From IMCC26207 sp044357715 (GTDB taxonomy: Bacteria; Actinomycetota; Acidimicrobiia; Acidimicrobiales; Microtrichaceae): 8,089 nt of DNA. Every line of letters begins with the position of its first letter. Positions within the stretch are counted from its first letter, which is position 1. Of this stretch, positions 5,637 through 8,089 are shown in pieces. The stretch spans positions 1 to 8,089 of the forward strand of contig JBIKPA010000127.1 of the NCBI GenBank assembly GCA_044357715.1. The letters are read 5' to 3'. The notes beneath the pieces were generated by a model. It was not told where the DNA came from. It saw only the letters and a list, made by a program, of their open reading frames with translations, and did no database searches. The position numbers and the translations under genes were made by a program.

Positions 5637-6164
5637 ATGAGCAATGATCCAACAGGACAATTCACACCTCCACAGGCACCTCCGCCGTATACCCCCGCTT
5701 CGGCGACTCCACCGACTTCGCCGCCGCCAATGTGGGGTGAGTCCACCCTTGGTTCTGCAACAGTTCCGACTCCTCCGGCAGCTGCTGGCGGGCCCGATGC
5801 CTCAGAGCCCAAAAAATCTCGCGCCGGGCTCATCATCGGCCTGCTTGTGATTGTTGCGCTCATAGCGGGAGCGACTTTCGTTGGGGCTGCATCGCTACTG
5901 AACTCCGGCCCCGACTTGGCACTTACTGTGCGCAGTTGCGAGATAGAAGCCGACGGTTCGCTCACTGCCACTGGCTCGTACACCGGCGCATCAGACTCCA
6001 CCTCGTTAGTCGTCAACTTTATAGATGTGGGTTCTAAAGACGTGGTGGCGTCAGACAAGGTCACCGGCATCCGCAGCACCGGAAACGGCAACTGGCAAGG
6101 CACCGGTAAAGCAGGCGACTCGGTTCAACAAGTCACATGCGAGATCTCTACCATTAAGAGCTAG
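5637..6164 (+). CDS. Proline-rich single-pass membrane protein with an external beta-rich domain, function unknown
   Basis: This 175-residue protein has three parts. Residues 1-58 are disordered and rich in Pro, Ser and Thr (PPQAPPPYTP, TPPTSPPP). KKSR at 59-62 precedes one membrane helix at about 63-87, so by the positive-inside rule the proline tail is cytoplasmic and the C-terminal part outside. Residues 92-175 form a compact domain with alternating beta-type stretches and two cysteines (101 and 168) at its two ends, which could form a disulfide. The domain vaguely resembles FxLYD-type beta-sandwich modules of actinobacterial envelope proteins, but I cannot name a family with confidence. 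The start is well supported: AGGAGG at 5624-5629 lies 7 nt before the ATG. It is divergent from the PhoH gene (164 bp between starts) and lies 50 bp upstream of the acyl-CoA dehydrogenase operon. Confidence 0.8.
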   Translation: MSNDPTGQFTPPQAPPPYTPASATPPTSPPPMWGESTLGSATVPTPPAAAGGPDASEPKKSRAGLIIGLLVIVALIAGATFVGAASLLNSGPDLALTVRSCEIEADGSLTATGSYTGASDSTSLVVNFIDVGSKDVVASDKVTGIRSTGNGNWQGTGKAGDSVQQVTCEISTIKS

Positions 6165-6175
6165 GCCCAAAGGTG

Positions 6176-6194
6176 ATCTGACGGGTCGTCAGGT
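6176..6194. promoter_or_regulatory. Inverted repeat upstream of the acyl-CoA dehydrogenase operon
   Basis: CTGAC (6178-6182) and GTCAG (6188-6192) flank GGGTC, and the stem extends to 7 pairs with one G-T wobble. It lies 20 bp before the ATG at 6215 and 11 bp after the previous stop codon. It could be an operator for a dimeric repressor or a short terminator of the upstream gene. No T-run follows, and it does not match the KstR or KstR2 motifs as I remember them. Confidence 0.3.
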
Positions 6195-6214
6195 GCTCGG
6201 CTAGCTTGCAGAGT

Positions 6215-7399
6215 ATGAACCTCGACCTGACCGCCGAGGAGTTGGCTTTCCGTGAGGAAGCCAGCACCTGGTTGCGTGACAACCTGCCCACAGAAGCTCG
6301 GCCCCCAGAAGGCCAAGAGATGCGGGCATTCGACTTAGCTTGGCAGCGGACCCTCTTTGACGGGGGCTGGGCTGGCATTAACTGGCCAACCGAGTATGGC
6401 GGCCGAGGCCTGACCGATATCCAGCAGATGATCTGGTACGAGGAGTTTGCCAAGGCGAACCCCCCTTTCACGCTCAACAACTCCTGCACCTTTGTGGGCA
6501 ATCTCCACGGTGGCCCCACCATCATCGTGAACGGCAATGAGGAGCAGCGCTCCACGTATCTGCCACAGATCCTTCGCGGCGAGGCCGTCTGGTGCCAAGG
6601 CTTCTCTGAGCCTGGGTCAGGCTCAGACCTAGCCAGTCTGAGTACCAAAGCAGAGATCGACGGGGACGAACTTGTAGTCACAGGTCAAAAAACCTGGACG
6701 AGCTACGCCCATGTTGCAGACGTTCAAGAGTTGCTTGTTCGAACTGACCCAAGTGCGCCCAAACACAAAGGCATCACCTGGGTGGTCTGCGATATGAACT
6801 CGCCCGGAATTGAAATCCGTGAGATTCGCACCATGAGTCACGTCACTGATTTTTGCGAGGTGTTCTACGACGAGGTGCGTATTCCACTGAGCAATGTGGT
6901 GGGAGGGCTCAATAACGGTTGGCGCACCGCAATGTCTACCTTGGGATTTGAGCGCGGCACAGCCTTTATGGCCGATCAGGTAGAGCTTGCAGCAACGGTT
7001 GAGCGCTTGATCGACGAGGCCCGAGTCAGACTCGGCCCCGATGGCAAACGCCCCGCAATCAAAGACGAGGAACTGGCCCGAAGGCTGTCGCTCGCACGGG
7101 CAGAGGTGGCCGCCTTGCGTGCCATGACCATCACGGGAATCTCTCGCAATGCCCGAACCGACACTCCTGGCCCGGAAGGCTCGATCGTTCGACTCTTCCA
7201 CGGGGAACTTCATCAGCGCGTCTACCAACTAGCCCTAGACATCATTGGCGCCGATGCACTTCGCCTGACTGAAGTCGACGGCGAAGGCGTTTGGACTGGC
7301 CCCTACCTGCAGTCATTTGCTTACACCATCGGTGGTGGCACTAGCGATATTCAACGCAACATCGTGGGCGAGCGCGTGCTCGGCCTGCCTCGGGCCTGA
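6215..7399 (+). CDS. Acyl-CoA dehydrogenase, catalytic-type subunit (FadE26/ChsE4-like)
   Basis: This 394-residue flavoenzyme would introduce an alpha-beta double bond into an acyl-CoA with FAD as cofactor. The N-terminal helical domain starts LDLTAEELAFREEASTWLRD; the middle beta domain has CQGFSEPGSGSDLASL (127-142) and GQKTWTSYA with Trp161 near the flavin; the C-terminal domain ends GGGTSDIQRNIVGERVLGLP. Glu246 in LGFERG sits where isovaleryl-CoA dehydrogenase and the mycobacterial ChsE4 subunit carry the catalytic base. The classical medium-chain position near the C terminus has GGGTSD instead. This pattern, plus the adjacent second subunit gene, suggests an alpha2beta2 heterotetramer of the kind used in steroid side-chain and related degradation; the actual substrate is not determined. 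The ATG at 6215 is preferred over TTG 6206 (three more residues), although no clear Shine-Dalgarno precedes either. Confidence 0.92.
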   Translation: MNLDLTAEELAFREEASTWLRDNLPTEARPPEGQEMRAFDLAWQRTLFDGGWAGINWPTEYGGRGLTDIQQMIWYEEFAKANPPFTLNNSCTFVGNLHGGPTIIVNGNEEQRSTYLPQILRGEAVWCQGFSEPGSGSDLASLSTKAEIDGDELVVTGQKTWTSYAHVADVQELLVRTDPSAPKHKGITWVVCDMNSPGIEIREIRTMSHVTDFCEVFYDEVRIPLSNVVGGLNNGWRTAMSTLGFERGTAFMADQVELAATVERLIDEARVRLGPDGKRPAIKDEELARRLSLARAEVAALRAMTITGISRNARTDTPGPEGSIVRLFHGELHQRVYQLALDIIGADALRLTEVDGEGVWTGPYLQSFAYTIGGGTSDIQRNIVGERVLGLPRA

Positions 7400-7409
7400 G
7401 GAGCACAAG

Positions 7410-8089
7410 ATGGATCTTTTACCAACAGAAGAACAAGACGAGATTATTGGCACGGTTCGTAGCCAACTAGACCGCAGTTTCGATCTGCATGCTCTGGCAA
7501 AACTCGACGGCGCAAACTCTGTGGTGGATTCTGCGCTCTGGACTCAGTGCGCCGAACTTGGCTGGTTTGGTTTGGGCCTGCCCGAAGCACTCGGTGGGGT
7601 TGGCTACACCTTGGCCGAGGAGGCCCTGCTCTTTGCCGAGATTGGCACTCATGCAACCCCAGGCCCCTTCTTGGCAACGGTGCTTGCTGGCCGTCTAGCC
7701 GCCATGGTCGGAGCCACTGAGCTTGCTCAGCAGATCTTGAACGGGAGCCAACTTGTTGCGCTAGCTGAGCCACACGGAGACAGCGACGCGACTGCGGGAG
7801 TAACGGTGTCAGGCACGTTCCGCGTGACTGACTTTGGCGGTGCCGACCTGGTGCTCGTACTCGTCGGAACAAGCGCATCGATTGTGGCAGCGGCAGATTT
7901 AGTTGCCGAGCCAATGGCATCACTTGACCGGCTTGTGCCCACTGCAATCGGCACAGTTTCTGGAGTACAAGCTCTGTGTTATCAAGACGATGCATCAGGG
8001 CTACAACTCCGAGCCACCGTGCTCGTTGCAGCTGAACTTGCCGGCATTGCAACTGCAACCGCTGAGCAGTCCACCCAGTATGCAAAGGA
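7410..8089 (+). CDS. Acyl-CoA dehydrogenase, second (non-catalytic-type) subunit, 3' end beyond window
   Basis: The open frame runs from ATG 7410 to the window edge, 226 codons without stop. It begins MDLLPTEEQDEIIGTVRSQL and shows the family's N-terminal helical domain with WTQCAELGWFGLGLPEALGG (44-63) and GYTLAEEALLFAEIG, then a reduced middle domain: the usual EPGxGSD motif is replaced by EPHGDSD and the following strands are short. Near the break, LVAAELAGIATATAEQSTQYAK is the start of the C-terminal helical domain. By eye the position of the partner's Glu246 is Arg201 here, so this subunit probably lacks the catalytic base and works only with its neighbour, as ChsE5-like subunits do. GAGGAG at 7398-7403, overlapping the previous stop codon, lies 6 nt before the ATG. 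The 10-bp gap shows translational coupling in one operon. Confidence 0.88.
   Translation, partial: MDLLPTEEQDEIIGTVRSQLDRSFDLHALAKLDGANSVVDSALWTQCAELGWFGLGLPEALGGVGYTLAEEALLFAEIGTHATPGPFLATVLAGRLAAMVGATELAQQILNGSQLVALAEPHGDSDATAGVTVSGTFRVTDFGGADLVLVLVGTSASIVAAADLVAEPMASLDRLVPTAIGTVSGVQALCYQDDASGLQLRATVLVAAELAGIATATAEQSTQYAK

Noticed and set aside
7444..8085. 213-codon open frame on minus opposite the second dehydrogenase subunit
   Set aside because: The translation is rich in Arg, Gln and Leu without any motif, while the plus strand carries a clear dehydrogenase subunit.

Overview
The window most likely comes from an actinobacterium (Actinomycetota) of moderate-to-high GC. The evidence is the C-terminal tail of a DUF222/HNH (13E12-repeat type) protein at the left edge, a PIN-PhoH fusion protein, a proline-rich one-helix envelope protein, and a two-gene acyl-CoA dehydrogenase unit of the heteromeric type known from mycobacteria. 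Several starts lack a Shine-Dalgarno, which also fits this phylum. Species cannot be read from the sequence.

Layout. (1) 2-115, plus strand: last 37 codons of a DUF222/HNH-like gene. (2) 116-219: short convergent gap filled with CAG-type, 9-bp and 4-bp degenerate repeats that run into the stop codon of the next gene. (3) 1125-220, minus: amidohydrolase-2 family protein of TIM-barrel type that has lost most canonical metal ligands. (4) 1172-2791, plus: phosphonate monoester hydrolase/phosphodiesterase of the formylglycine sulfatase superfamily, divergent from the amidohydrolase with only 46 bp between start codons. (5) 2884-4140, plus: MgtE/SLC41-like divalent cation transporter with two membrane domains and no CBS domains. 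(6) 5472-4180, minus: PIN-PhoH ATPase, convergent with the transporter across 39 bp that hold a 17-bp tandem repeat and a hairpin. (7) 5473-5636: divergent regulatory region with two GTTCATA copies 11 bp apart on the PhoH strand, resembling a PHO box. (8) 5637-6164, plus: proline-rich single-pass membrane protein with an external beta-rich domain. (9) 6215-7399 and 7410 to the window edge, plus: two acyl-CoA dehydrogenase subunits in tandem.

How the genes may work together. The acyl-CoA dehydrogenase genes are clearly one operon and probably encode a heteromeric enzyme in which only the first subunit carries the catalytic glutamate; the substrate could be a fatty acyl, steroid side-chain or similar CoA thioester. 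A loose phosphorus and magnesium theme links the phosphonate/phosphodiester hydrolase, the Mg2+ transporter family member and PhoH with a PHO-box-like element. They are separate transcription units, so this link is only an inference.

No RNA genes, CRISPR arrays, insertion sequences or prophage genes were seen. No gap between genes exceeds 300 bases. I see no clearly new system. The best leads are the ligand-poor amidohydrolase paired head-to-head with the phosphonate hydrolase, and the PHO-box-like repeats upstream of phoH.
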